Below are positions 56,554 to 64,000 of a DNA stretch of 64,000 nt, piece after piece. A program made the translations under genes and the position numbers. Origin of the DNA: Pedobacter kyonggii (GTDB taxonomy: Bacteria; Bacteroidota; Bacteroidia; Sphingobacteriales; Sphingobacteriaceae); NCBI RefSeq assembly GCF_004310665.1, contig NZ_SIXF01000002.1, forward strand, positions 310,001-374,000, in the 5' to 3' direction. Positions within the stretch are counted from its first letter, which is position 1. Each line of letters starts with the position of its first letter. The notes beneath the pieces were generated by a model that was not told where the DNA came from, searched no databases, and saw nothing but the letters and a program-made list of their open reading frames with translations.

Positions 56554-56838
56554 GGTATGACTTTTTATTTAGACATATTTTTTATTACCGTATTGCCTCC
56601 TTACTTTAGAATGAAAGGCCTGGAAGTGAACATTACTATTGGTGAAATCGCCAAAAGTGTCGGCATTTACTTAGGTCTGCCTTTTGCAATGGGCATTATC
56701 TCCAGGTTCCTTTTGATCAAATTTAAGGGGGAAGAATGGTTCCAGGATAAGTTTGTGCCAATGATATCACCGATCACCTTGATAGCATTGCTTTTCACTA
56801 TTGTCATCATGTTCAGTCTTAAGGGAAACCTGATCGTT
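56554..56838 (+). pseudogene. Internal fragment of an ACR3-type arsenite efflux pump
   Basis: Read on the plus strand: YLDIFFITVLPPYFRMKGLE, then VNITIGEIAKSVGIYLGLPF and MISPITLIALLFTIVIMFSL. These are consecutive segments of ACR3 arsenite permeases, corresponding to about 95 of 350 residues in the middle of the protein. Both ends are lost, and at 56839 it abuts an inverted resolvase fragment. A relic of a mobile arsenic-resistance operon. Confidence 0.8.
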
Positions 56839-56840
56839 CC

Positions 56841-57080
56841 CCACTTAGTGAACAACAGAAGATCCGTTTTACCTTTATGTTTTTTAAGGTCAATCACCAG
56901 CTTCTTCCACTCTGGTCGGTTGAAGGTTTTAGCAGAATAGTCTTCTACAACTATCTTTCTAATTTTAATGTCGTTTAGCTCGCAGTATTTGGACAGAACA
57001 TCCTGTTGGCTCCTTAATGAATACCCTTTTTCTGCCTGCTCATCAGTGCTTACCCTTACATATAAATCAGCTATTTTCAT
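56841..57080 (-). pseudogene. N-terminal fragment of a serine recombinase (resolvase domain)
   Basis: From the ATG at 57080 the minus strand reads MKIADLYVRVSTDEQAEKGY, with the catalytic serine in R-V-S, then DYSAKTFNRPEWKKL and LLLFTKW, where the native sequence should continue with D-R-F-S-R. At that point it runs into antisense ACR3 sequence. Only 80 of about 500 residues remain. The sequence differs clearly from the recombinase at 24578, so it came from another element. Confidence 0.8.
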
Positions 57081-57184
57081 GATCTAATCTTTTTCTGGAA
57101 TGTCTTTTGAATTTTTTTCTTTTGTCCTTAGTATAACGCTCCGGCAATTGCCAGCACAGTAGGTAATGGCATTAGCTGATAATG

Positions 57185-58219
57185 CTATTCAAGGTTCTTG
57201 AGCTCGTTTTCAATTTCTTCAATAGTTGGTAGGTTGCTTTTTATTTCCTCTGGTAATGCTTCAGTAAACTGAAACTCACTCACACCAATTGGCTTATTTA
57301 TATCTCTCAAGGCATACTCGACCCCAATGTTATTTTTATCACGGCATAAAAGTATCCCGATTGTTGGCTTATCGCTTTCTCCTTTTAAAAGGTCATCTGC
57401 TGCAGAAAGATAGAAGTTTAACTTTCCGGCATATTCAGGAACAAATTTTGTATTCTTTAGTTCCACTATAACATAACATTTTAATGGTATGTTATAAAAT
57501 AATAAGTCCAGGTAATAATCTTCTTCGGCGATTTCGAGATGGTATTGCTGGCCTACAAATGCGAAGCCTTTTCCGAGTTCAAGAAGGAATTTGGTAATGT
57601 GTGTAACCAGTTGCTTTTCAATATCCCGCTCTTTTGCTTCGCTTGTGAGTGCTACAAAGTCAAAAACATAAGGATCTTTTAAGGTTTGTTCTGCAAGTTC
57701 AGAGTACATCTCTGGCAGGGTATGTTTAAAATTGTTTACGGATTTTCCGCTGCGGCCATGTAAGTTGGTTTTGATCTGAATTGCCAGGGTATCCCTACTC
57801 CAACCGTTTTTTATTGATTCCTTTACGTAAAACTCCGCTTCATTTAAGTCTTTAGACTTGCTGATAATAAGTATGTTATGTCCCCATGGGATAAGGCCCA
57901 GCTGCTGTCTTAAATCTGCAACAATCTGTTGCCGATTTGCAGTGTAGAATTGGTAAAACTGTTTGATATACCTTAGGTTCCTGACTGAATAGCCTGTAGA
58001 ATCCGGAAATTCATTTTTTAGGTCATCACTTAGGCTTTGAAGAATATTATCTCCCCATTGAGCCTGAGCCTGTTTTTCTGCAATCATTTTACCTAGATCC
58101 CAGTATAGGTCAATCAATGCTGAGTTTATTGCAACAACAGTCCTTTGCTGTGTAGATTTCAGCTTGGCCTTTATCTCGATAAACCAGCTCTTATAATCAT
58201 CTAAAAAAAGATCTTTCAT
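57185..58219 (-). CDS. DUF1016 family PD-(D/E)XK nuclease (YhcG-like)
   Basis: 344 residues from the ATG at 58219. The N-terminal DUF1016 helical domain has AINSALIDLYWDLGKMIAEK, then ILQSLSDDLKNEFPDSTGYS and RNLRYIKQFYQFY. The C-terminal nuclease domain shows DYYLDLLFYNIPLKCYVIVE followed by LK, the D...E-x-K motif. DUF1016 proteins are frequent on mobile elements and beside type I restriction systems; some have been tested as anti-phage nucleases. It lies between the resolvase fragment and a MobC-like remnant and appears intact. An upstream in-frame ATG at 58282 would add 21 residues. Confidence 0.85.
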   Translation of the reverse strand: MKDLFLDDYKSWFIEIKAKLKSTQQRTVVAINSALIDLYWDLGKMIAEKQAQAQWGDNILQSLSDDLKNEFPDSTGYSVRNLRYIKQFYQFYTANRQQIVADLRQQLGLIPWGHNILIISKSKDLNEAEFYVKESIKNGWSRDTLAIQIKTNLHGRSGKSVNNFKHTLPEMYSELAEQTLKDPYVFDFVALTSEAKERDIEKQLVTHITKFLLELGKGFAFVGQQYHLEIAEEDYYLDLLFYNIPLKCYVIVELKNTKFVPEYAGKLNFYLSAADDLLKGESDKPTIGILLCRDKNNIGVEYALRDINKPIGVSEFQFTEALPEEIKSNLPTIEEIENELKNLE

Positions 58220-58464
58220 ATTATCATATCCTAAAGTGAGCAGACAGGCGCCAGGCGGTTTACGGTCAAAAAAACTAACCATATTCCGGGCAAATATAAG
58301 ACAATATATGAAGACCCTGTTTATGTATTTGCGGTCTACGTTTCTTCCTGCTGTCTATTTCAGTGAAAGTGTAGTTGGGTATTTCAGGGAAAATGGTAGC
58401 TCGTTCCGTTTTCAAAGTGACGCTGCATTCCGCTTCAAACTGACGCCCGATTACGGAGCTATTC

Positions 58465-59058
58465 GTGAAATATACAGCAGAACAGTCTGAGGTAATCACT
58501 GGCATTGTTGGAAATATTATTTCCGGCCAGGTGACGCGAAGTACCGCAAAGAGCCTGAGCGAAATTTTTGGGAAAATTATGCAGGACCGGCAGTCGAGGA
58601 GCATCAACAGTAGCGACATCTCTATATCACAGAGCACACAGCTGGATTACGCTATTCCTGCTTCCAAAATAGCATCTCTTTCCTCAGGTGAATTTGTGGG
58701 CATGGTGGCAGACAATCCCGAAGAAAAGATTGCATTAAAAATGTTTCACAGCGAAATCCAGAATGATCATGAGGCAATTGCAAAGGAAGAAAAGTTATAT
58801 AAGCCTATACCGATAGTGAAAATGGTGTCCGCCGAAGAAATAAGGGATAATTATGAAAGCATAAAGGCCCAGGTTGCGGATCTGCTAAAAGCAGAGTCGG
58901 GTGGATCTGAGGCTAAACAGGATAAAAATGCTTCTGGCAATGCCAGGAAGAATGTTCTGAAAGGTAAAAAGTCGTCGAAAAAGGTATTGCTAAAAATACC
59001 GAGAGTATCGGCAATACCGTTCCTTCTAAAGGAAGCAACCAGCAAAGGATCATATTGA
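58465..59058 (+). pseudogene. C-terminal remnant of a conjugal coupling protein (MobC/TraG-like)
   Basis: 197 residues without the ATPase domains. DYAIPASKIASLSSGEFVG, then MVADNPEEKIALKMFHSEIQ and NDHEAIAKEEKLYKPIPIV is the C-terminal region of Bacteroidota conjugative coupling proteins (MobC of mobilizable and conjugative transposons). The N-terminal Walker motifs are missing, so the protein cannot drive DNA transfer. The Lys/Ser-rich tail may be out of frame. Remnant of an old transfer module beside the DUF1016 gene. Confidence 0.6.
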
Positions 59059-59082
59059 ATCCTTTGCTGGTTAAAGATATTT

Positions 59083-60306
59083 TTAGTTTGGAAGAGCATA
59101 GAATGCAATTCCATGATTGCTCCAACCGCTAAAGAGATTAGCGATGTTTGGATTAGGTGTTAGGTAATGGTCTCCGCCTCCTGCATGATAGAATTCATAA
59201 ATTGGTACGGTACCGGGAACCTGTTCACTGTAAGCATAATATTTTATTCCGTAATTCGACCATCCAGGGAATCCAGCAACTGCTGTTCTATTAATAGAAT
59301 TATAATGATCTCCAGGGTAATAAAACTCGTAAACAGGCACTGTTCCTGCAACTTGAGTAATATATGCTTTGAATTCGCTTCCTTGAGCAAGCCAGCCTGA
59401 TATGCCGCTTAGTGCATTGGGGTCTGCTGTAGTATAATGATCTGTTTGGTAAGGACTATAGAATAGATATACTGGAACTGGTGAAGTGTCTACTTTCTTT
59501 TCAAGGTATCCAACATTCCCTAATAGTGTGTATGTTGCAGGCAATCTTTCTGGTGGTGATGAATACACATGGCCAGTTGCTGACGCGTAATACTCATCTA
59601 AAGGTGTGTTTGCCTCTGAAGTTTGGACTGTTGAAATATATCCAATCGGTCCTTGAAGGCCATATCCGGGCCAACCATCGGTAGTGGTTGTATACCAATG
59701 ATCATTTGTTGAGAAATTGTAATACTCATACAAGGCTGATCGGTTGGTTCCTGGTGAATCATATAATAGTCCTTGAACCTGTTCGAGTTCATAATTATCT
59801 CCGTTACTTCCAAGTCCAGACCAGTTTGTCGTGTAATAATGGCGGTTAGTGATATGATTATAATAGCGATATAAATTCAATTTTCCTGCGGGAGGAGCTG
59901 ATGGCCTGGCTTTGACAGAAAATGGCTGGCTTTCACGGGTGAGGCCATCATTATACATTCCAAATGTCCATCTACCAAGCGGCAGAACGATATCGGTTTC
60001 GAATCCTGTGCCGACCTCCCCAAAATCCATTATTGTACCTCCACCTGGATATTGCAGGTAAAAATGAGCTCCAGGATATTCAGTTCCTCCCTCAATTTGT
60101 AGTTTAACATGGGTTTTGCCTGTCGCCTCATTATAGTTGCTAAAAAAATACTCGACATAAGGATCTCTTGCAGGTGTACTACTTTGTCCTTCCATAAGCT
60201 GCTTGGAAAGTTTAGGACTTGTAGATTGTTCTATCATGCTTTCATCTTTCTTGCAAGAGGCAAATAGACAAAGAATGACAAATAAAATTTGTAGTGGTTT
60301 TTTCAT
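59083..60306 (-). CDS. DUF5648-repeat lipoprotein
   Basis: 407 residues with lipobox (CLFASCKKDESM). After a beta-sandwich domain at about 45-130, the C-terminal half consists of tandem repeats with an aromatic-H-Y core: LYRYYNHITNRHYYTTN, ALYEYYNFSTNDHWYTT, VYLFYSPYQTDHYTTAD, VYEFYYPGDHYNSIN, IYEFYHAGGGDHYLTPN. These are DUF5648 repeats, five or six in number, which probably build a beta-propeller on the cell surface. Ligand unknown. Single gene. Confidence 0.8.
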   Translation of the reverse strand: MKKPLQILFVILCLFASCKKDESMIEQSTSPKLSKQLMEGQSSTPARDPYVEYFFSNYNEATGKTHVKLQIEGGTEYPGAHFYLQYPGGGTIMDFGEVGTGFETDIVLPLGRWTFGMYNDGLTRESQPFSVKARPSAPPAGKLNLYRYYNHITNRHYYTTNWSGLGSNGDNYELEQVQGLLYDSPGTNRSALYEYYNFSTNDHWYTTTTDGWPGYGLQGPIGYISTVQTSEANTPLDEYYASATGHVYSSPPERLPATYTLLGNVGYLEKKVDTSPVPVYLFYSPYQTDHYTTADPNALSGISGWLAQGSEFKAYITQVAGTVPVYEFYYPGDHYNSINRTAVAGFPGWSNYGIKYYAYSEQVPGTVPIYEFYHAGGGDHYLTPNPNIANLFSGWSNHGIAFYALPN

Positions 60307-60591
60307 ATTGATTTTTTTTGCGAAAATAAGCTAAAAGAAAACAAAAATTAAACTTTTAGTTTACAAAAGATCTCGTTCAAATATGTTTAATATAGGGAAC
60401 GCTCCAGGAGTATCGAACACGTAATAAGTATACTCAGTAGAATATATAGTATATTGAATATCAGTAGTGTATTTTGTGTTTGATGAGCTGACTCGTCCAG
60501 CATTTACTGGTTGTATTTGCGTTGTAATTATAGAACTAGTTTACATTTTCTGATTCCCCATGCGGATTTACTTCTGAAAATTGCGCGCAGC
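60307..60591. other. Intergenic, nothing recognised
   Basis: AT-rich spacer without gene, repeat or RNA that I can see. Confidence 0.4.
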
Positions 60592-61323
60592 TTATCTTAT
60601 TCCCGGACCCGGTAAACGGTTGCGCAAAAATTCGTCAAATTTATTCTTATAACTTCTGCCTACCATAAATTTATTTCCGTTATTGAGCAGGATTTGGTAT
60701 CCATCAACCTGCTTAACGTGGTTAAAGGATATTATTTCAGATCTGTTGATTCTCAAAAACTCAGTCCGCTCTTGGATAGCCTCTTCTATATGCTTCATCG
60801 TATGATAGGTGATGTGTTCCTCATCCGTTAAAAAAATCCGTACATAGTTTGACATCGATTTGATGTATAAAATCTTTTCGAACGGTATGCTGATATATTT
60901 ATGCTTTGAGCCTCCCTTTACCAGTAGAAAGCTGTCGGGATTTTTAATGGACAATTCATTTGACTTTGCTTCCAATAGGCGCTGAACCTGCTGAATAAAT
61001 TTAACTTCGCTTACCGGTTTAAGTAAATAGCCGTCTGCACCGATCTCGAAACTTTGCGCTCCGTATTCTGTATGTCCAGTTACGAATACTAAAAAATCGC
61101 AGTACGGCCTAAGCAGTTTTGCGGCTTCAATGCCATTGATCTGTGGCATTTCAATATCTAAAAAGACTACGTCAACATGTTTTTGATCATGTAGATATGT
61201 TAATGCGTGATAAGCATTATTGAAACTTTTTACGTGGGCTACTCCGGGTGTCATCAATATGAGTTCCTCGAGTTGGGTCAGGGAGTAGTCTTCATCATCA
61301 ATAGTTATACATTTTAGTTCCAT
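60592..61323 (-). CDS. LytTR-family response regulator
   Basis: 243 residues. The receiver domain has CITIDDEDYS, phosphoacceptor D56 in VVFLDIEMPQINGIEAA and K in LLKPVSEVKF. The LytTR DNA-binding domain follows (KYISIPFEKILYIKSMSNYV, then MKHIEEAIQERTEFLRINRS). The partner histidine kinase usually lies in the same operon, but none is seen on either side, so this is an orphan within the window. Targets unknown. Confidence 0.9.
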   Translation of the reverse strand: MELKCITIDDEDYSLTQLEELILMTPGVAHVKSFNNAYHALTYLHDQKHVDVVFLDIEMPQINGIEAAKLLRPYCDFLVFVTGHTEYGAQSFEIGADGYLLKPVSEVKFIQQVQRLLEAKSNELSIKNPDSFLLVKGGSKHKYISIPFEKILYIKSMSNYVRIFLTDEEHITYHTMKHIEEAIQERTEFLRINRSEIISFNHVKQVDGYQILLNNGNKFMVGRSYKNKFDEFLRNRLPGPGIR

Positions 61324-61660
61324 AATAAATTAGCATCGGCAAAGTATATCGCTAAAATAATAATTGTATTTTTAATTAGCAATTCCTAGCTGTCTCGGAA
61401 GTCTTTCGCGTAGCGGTACAGGTCGTTCGCATAAAAAACCACGCCATTTGCATAAAAATGTTGGATGGATGTAGTCTATTTAAGATTTTGTCCATGAAAT
61501 AATAGTTTATTTATTAACCTGTCATTTCAACTTTTTAGTTTTTACCACGCTGTCGGAAGCCTATGGTAACAAAAAGAAGGGGGATTAAGAACCTCCTTCT
61601 TTGAAATATAAGCAATGAATGCACGGCTGAGAACAATCAAATTTGATTAATAAGATTAAA
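61324..61660. other. Intergenic, nothing recognised
   Basis: No gene or structured RNA evident. A possible short terminator-like AAGAAGGGGG/CCTCCTTCTT arm pair stands at 61572-61600. Confidence 0.35.
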
Positions 61661-61819
61661 ATGTTCAGGGATACTTGGGAGTCACTATTAGCGAAAAAAG
61701 GATGGGAGGCGTTGGATGAAAGACTCCATTTAGAAAACGGACAGTATGTTTACCTTCATAATATTGGTCCCGTACACAATGGTGTAAGCGCAGCAGTTTC
61801 GATTGGTCTTTTTGAGTGA
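61661..61819 (+). CDS. Possible small hypothetical protein
   Basis: An ATG opens 52 codons (start MFRDTWESLLAKKGWEALDE, then GQYVYLHNIGPVHNGVSAAV) ending in TGA. Codon use is gene-like and the sequence is not low-complexity, but no family or clear ribosome site is seen. It could be a fragment of a larger gene. Confidence 0.35.
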   Translation: MFRDTWESLLAKKGWEALDERLHLENGQYVYLHNIGPVHNGVSAAVSIGLFE

Positions 61820-61888
61820 TCATTAATAACATCCGGCCCGGTGAGTTTCCAGTCCGGATGTTAATTCTATTATGTAAGCTTCTTTGAA

Positions 61889-61983
61889 TTATTTACCGTA
61901 TATGCTTGTTAAAAAATCTTTTAAAGAAATCGGACTTCTTCCTAGTAATTGTTTGACATCACTTATATTGGTGGGGTTAAATG
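61889..61983 (-). pseudogene. C-terminal remnant of an NmrA-like/SDR protein
   Basis: On the minus strand the last 30 codons before a TAA read FNPTNISDVKQLLGRSPIS, then LKDFLTSIYGK. Such endings (T-D/N-I-S-D-V-x-x-L-x-G-R-x-P-x-S-x-x-x-F) are typical of NmrA-like NAD(P)H-binding proteins. The rest of the gene is absent. Short, so tentative. Confidence 0.4.
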
Positions 61984-62005
61984 TATACTAGCATCAATCT
62001 GTCAA

Positions 62006-63553
62006 TTAAGATACTATTTCGATATTACTAAGTAAATCTTCTATAAAAGGCATGGGAACTTTAGATAGTTCCTTTGGCTCCAACTTATGTAAGCCACCAC
62101 CATAAACCCTCCCTTCATCCGTCATATTCTCTTTTGATATTTTATTTAATCTACTACATATAATCATCATTAAGTTTGGATGATTAACTAACAAGCTAGA
62201 CAAGCGTTTGGTAGGATACATTGCCAAATAGGCGTTGGTCATTGTTGCATTTGATTTATTCAAAATAAATCTGAAAGGTAGTTGGTCTTTTCCCGTTGAG
62301 CGCCCCATATAAGTACAAAGAATGGGAGCTGGTTCTCGTTTTTCCTGCATATACCAAGGTGATCTATGGCTACAGATGTAACCTTTATGGACATTTTTAG
62401 CTTTCCCCTCCTTGATATAAGAAAATAATGTAGGATGTAAAAGTTCGATTTGATTTTCAGAAATTGGTGTGTCCAGTAAAAATAAACGTTCAACGTCAAG
62501 AGGTAAACCGTTTAAATCGGATTCTATAACTGATTGTTTAATTGAGCGTGGCCCAGGTAAGATAGGTCGAAATACGTCGTATGGTAGTTTTTTGTCTATC
62601 ATTACATTTTCTGGCACGATAAAAAAACTATTGCAGCCAGTCGCTAAACCTCTTTTCACAATAAAGTAATCACCTAAAGTAAGTGTAGTGTTGGTGGCTT
62701 TTGGTCTAGCATTCAAATTAGGGAATCTCGACCATTTAGGTTCATCCCTTAACTCATTTAAGGTTATGTCTCTTATTACATTTGGTTTCGATAATATACC
62801 GCCAAAACTGAATTTGACTTTATGGTCGTTGCGCGGGACCTCATTTTTAAACCAAACGACAGCTGATGACACCAAGGCATCAGAAAACTGAGATTCCTTC
62901 GGGTCGAATCTGTGAATATGCAATAATGTTACATTTTTTAACAAATATGTTTTAATAGCAGAACCATAGTTTACATCCATAAATTCACTTGGTATAAGCC
63001 ATCCTGCGACAGCGCTAGTGTCCATCCAGTCATTTGCTAAAAGAAGAAAATGGCAATATAAGCCGGCAAGACCGCTTACATCAATACCTGTTCGGGCCAA
63101 ACTTAAAGATTTTAATTTTGTTTTTTCTTGACTTGTGATATGCTGTTGTCTAACATAAGGAGGATTACAAATTATAAGATTAAATCGTGGATCTGGTTTG
63201 GCATTGGTAAAATCTGAAATTATAATGTCTAGATTTTTTTTCCCCCAAATGTTGATTGCTGGAACCGCATAAAAGGGATCAATTTCAAAACCAAGGGCTT
63301 CATCTATAACTTTGCCATTTATATTTTGAAGCAGTGCTGAAAAAAATACACCCGTGCCTAGTGCTGGATCCAGAAAATTTATATTGTCGGTTGGGCTGAT
63401 AGAGATTCCGTAGCGTAAAATTTCATTTGCCAACTCAATGGGAGTCGAAAACTGACCGAGTTTGTTTCGTTCCAAGGAAGTTTTTTGGTTATCTAATTTT
63501 TTTTGTAAAATCTGGCGATACTCTTCAACGATAAGCATTTTTTCCTTATTCAT
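62006..63553 (-). CDS. Adenine-specific DNA methyltransferase (N6, Eco57I-like)
   Basis: 515 residues. LGQFSTPIELANEI (residues 32-45) is motif X, FLDPALGTGVFF (60-71) the SAM-binding motif I, and NPPYVRQQ (130-137) the catalytic motif IV of N6-adenine methylases. The long C-terminal half with TKRLSSLLVNHPNLMMII is the target-recognition part. Its ATG overlaps by one base the stop of an upstream minus-strand frame that looks like a restriction endonuclease end, so it is the modification half of a type II-like system. Recognition sequence unknown. Confidence 0.88.
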   Translation of the reverse strand: MNKEKMLIVEEYRQILQKKLDNQKTSLERNKLGQFSTPIELANEILRYGISISPTDNINFLDPALGTGVFFSALLQNINGKVIDEALGFEIDPFYAVPAINIWGKKNLDIIISDFTNAKPDPRFNLIICNPPYVRQQHITSQEKTKLKSLSLARTGIDVSGLAGLYCHFLLLANDWMDTSAVAGWLIPSEFMDVNYGSAIKTYLLKNVTLLHIHRFDPKESQFSDALVSSAVVWFKNEVPRNDHKVKFSFGGILSKPNVIRDITLNELRDEPKWSRFPNLNARPKATNTTLTLGDYFIVKRGLATGCNSFFIVPENVMIDKKLPYDVFRPILPGPRSIKQSVIESDLNGLPLDVERLFLLDTPISENQIELLHPTLFSYIKEGKAKNVHKGYICSHRSPWYMQEKREPAPILCTYMGRSTGKDQLPFRFILNKSNATMTNAYLAMYPTKRLSSLLVNHPNLMMIICSRLNKISKENMTDEGRVYGGGLHKLEPKELSKVPMPFIEDLLSNIEIVS

Positions 63554-63795
63554 TATATACCAAGTTTAGCTAAATCATCTATGCGATGTTCCCATATCCA
63601 ATCGATACCTTCTGCTGCCTCATAGCCTAAGTAGGGACTATCAAAATAACCACATAAGAAAAGATTAAAACTAACATTTGAGCCGTACATATTTCGTAAT
63701 TGAGCCATTTTTACGGCCTCTTCTTTTCTCTGTTTATTTGTAATCCTGTTCGAGTGAAACCATGGGAGATGAGATATTTTTAGATATGAATTGAG
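63553..63795 (-). pseudogene. C-terminal part of a probable restriction endonuclease
   Basis: An open minus-strand frame bounded upstream by a stop at 63796-63798 encodes about 80 residues: ITNKQRKEEAVKMAQLRNMY, then LFLCGYFDSPYLGYEAAEG and IDWIWEHRIDDLAKLGI. It ends overlapping the methyltransferase ATG by one base. The ending GYFD...LGYEA-x-E-G-IDW-x-WEHRIDDL is the type seen at the end of restriction endonucleases paired with such methylases (possibly the XamI type). The first in-frame ATG is at 63708. The rest of the endonuclease is missing or in other frames, so the enzyme is probably inactive. Confidence 0.5.
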
Positions 63796-64000
63796 TTATC
63801 TTCAGCGAAAGTGCGAAAAAAAATCACATGAATTTAATTATATTAGTTTTGGTTGCGTATTTCAATCAAACTGGTTGTTCCCCACTTTTGGTGGTGTATT
63901 GGTTAAAGAAATATTTCTGTCGAATAAACTAGACTGTAAATGTCGTGTAACTTCCGATGATGGTTCATGCTCGTTAATTTTCTCGCGCTATCGCCAAAAG
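63796..64000. other. Window end, nothing assigned
   Basis: No clear frame for the missing upstream part of the endonuclease and no other gene recognised. Confidence 0.35.

Noticed and set aside
58303-58490. Plus-strand frame of about 60 codons upstream of the MobC-like remnant
   Set aside because: Reminded me of sequence found next to IS21-type elements, but no transposase part is present and I could not support it.

Overview
The window comes from a Bacteroidota genome of the Sphingobacteriaceae type (Pedobacter-like). The evidence is an adjacent SusC/SusD pair with a SusD-associated DUF3823 lipoprotein, a sensor with Reg_prop and Y_Y_Y repeats, many lipoproteins with short lipoboxes followed by CKK, GIN-domain and GH92 proteins, and TAnnTTTG-type -7 promoter elements. 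Identification rests on reading the sequence only; no database search was run.

Left part, 1-26168: a layered accessory region ending at a tRNA-Ser(UGA) gene on the minus strand. An almost complete large serine recombinase (two frameshifts) abuts the 3' end of the tRNA. C-terminal scars of related recombinases, all on the plus strand, recur at about 2009-2350, 9366-9484 and 12960-13502. A 22-bp copy of the tRNA 3' end follows the scar at 2324. The simplest reading is repeated integration of elements at the same tRNA, the youngest nearest the tRNA and older ones decayed further left. Cargo of the successive layers is: pirin, YcaC-like hydrolase and an SDR (1-1950); a block of periplasmic and hypothetical proteins whose genes are separated by a 15-bp motif GTCTCAAAAAACGAA (2606-8898); an SDR-SDR-AraC-methyltransferase operon with a direct-repeat operator (9849-12960); and a defence-like block (13665-24312). 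The defence-like block holds HEPN-type proteins, a DUF4365-PIN fusion, a putative phage abortive infection protein, a TRADD-N-associated membrane protein, a TOPRIM remnant and PD-(D/E)XK-type nucleases, several of them frameshifted.

Middle part, 26341-54175: chromosomal-type DNA with intact genes. A polysaccharide utilisation locus runs from a split hybrid two-component regulator (26857-30836, minus) through SusC, SusD and DUF3823 (31636-37477) to two GH43 enzymes, a clan GH-A (GH5-like) enzyme and a GH2 enzyme (37860-43238), closed by a strong terminator hairpin. The GH set suggests an arabinose- and galactose-containing plant glycan, but the substrate is inferred. Housekeeping and hypothetical genes follow (GNAT, MOSC, MscS channel, PRC-barrel, lipoproteins), then a GH92 alpha-mannosidase. 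Intergenic spaces here carry interspersed palindromic repeats.

Right part, 54507-64000: a GIN-domain protein and a periplasmic protein, then a second graveyard of mobile DNA (ACR3 arsenite transporter fragment fused to a resolvase N-terminus, DUF1016 nuclease, MobC-like C-terminal remnant), a DUF5648 repeat lipoprotein, a LytTR response regulator, an NmrA-like remnant and an adenine-specific DNA methyltransferase next to what looks like a truncated restriction endonuclease.
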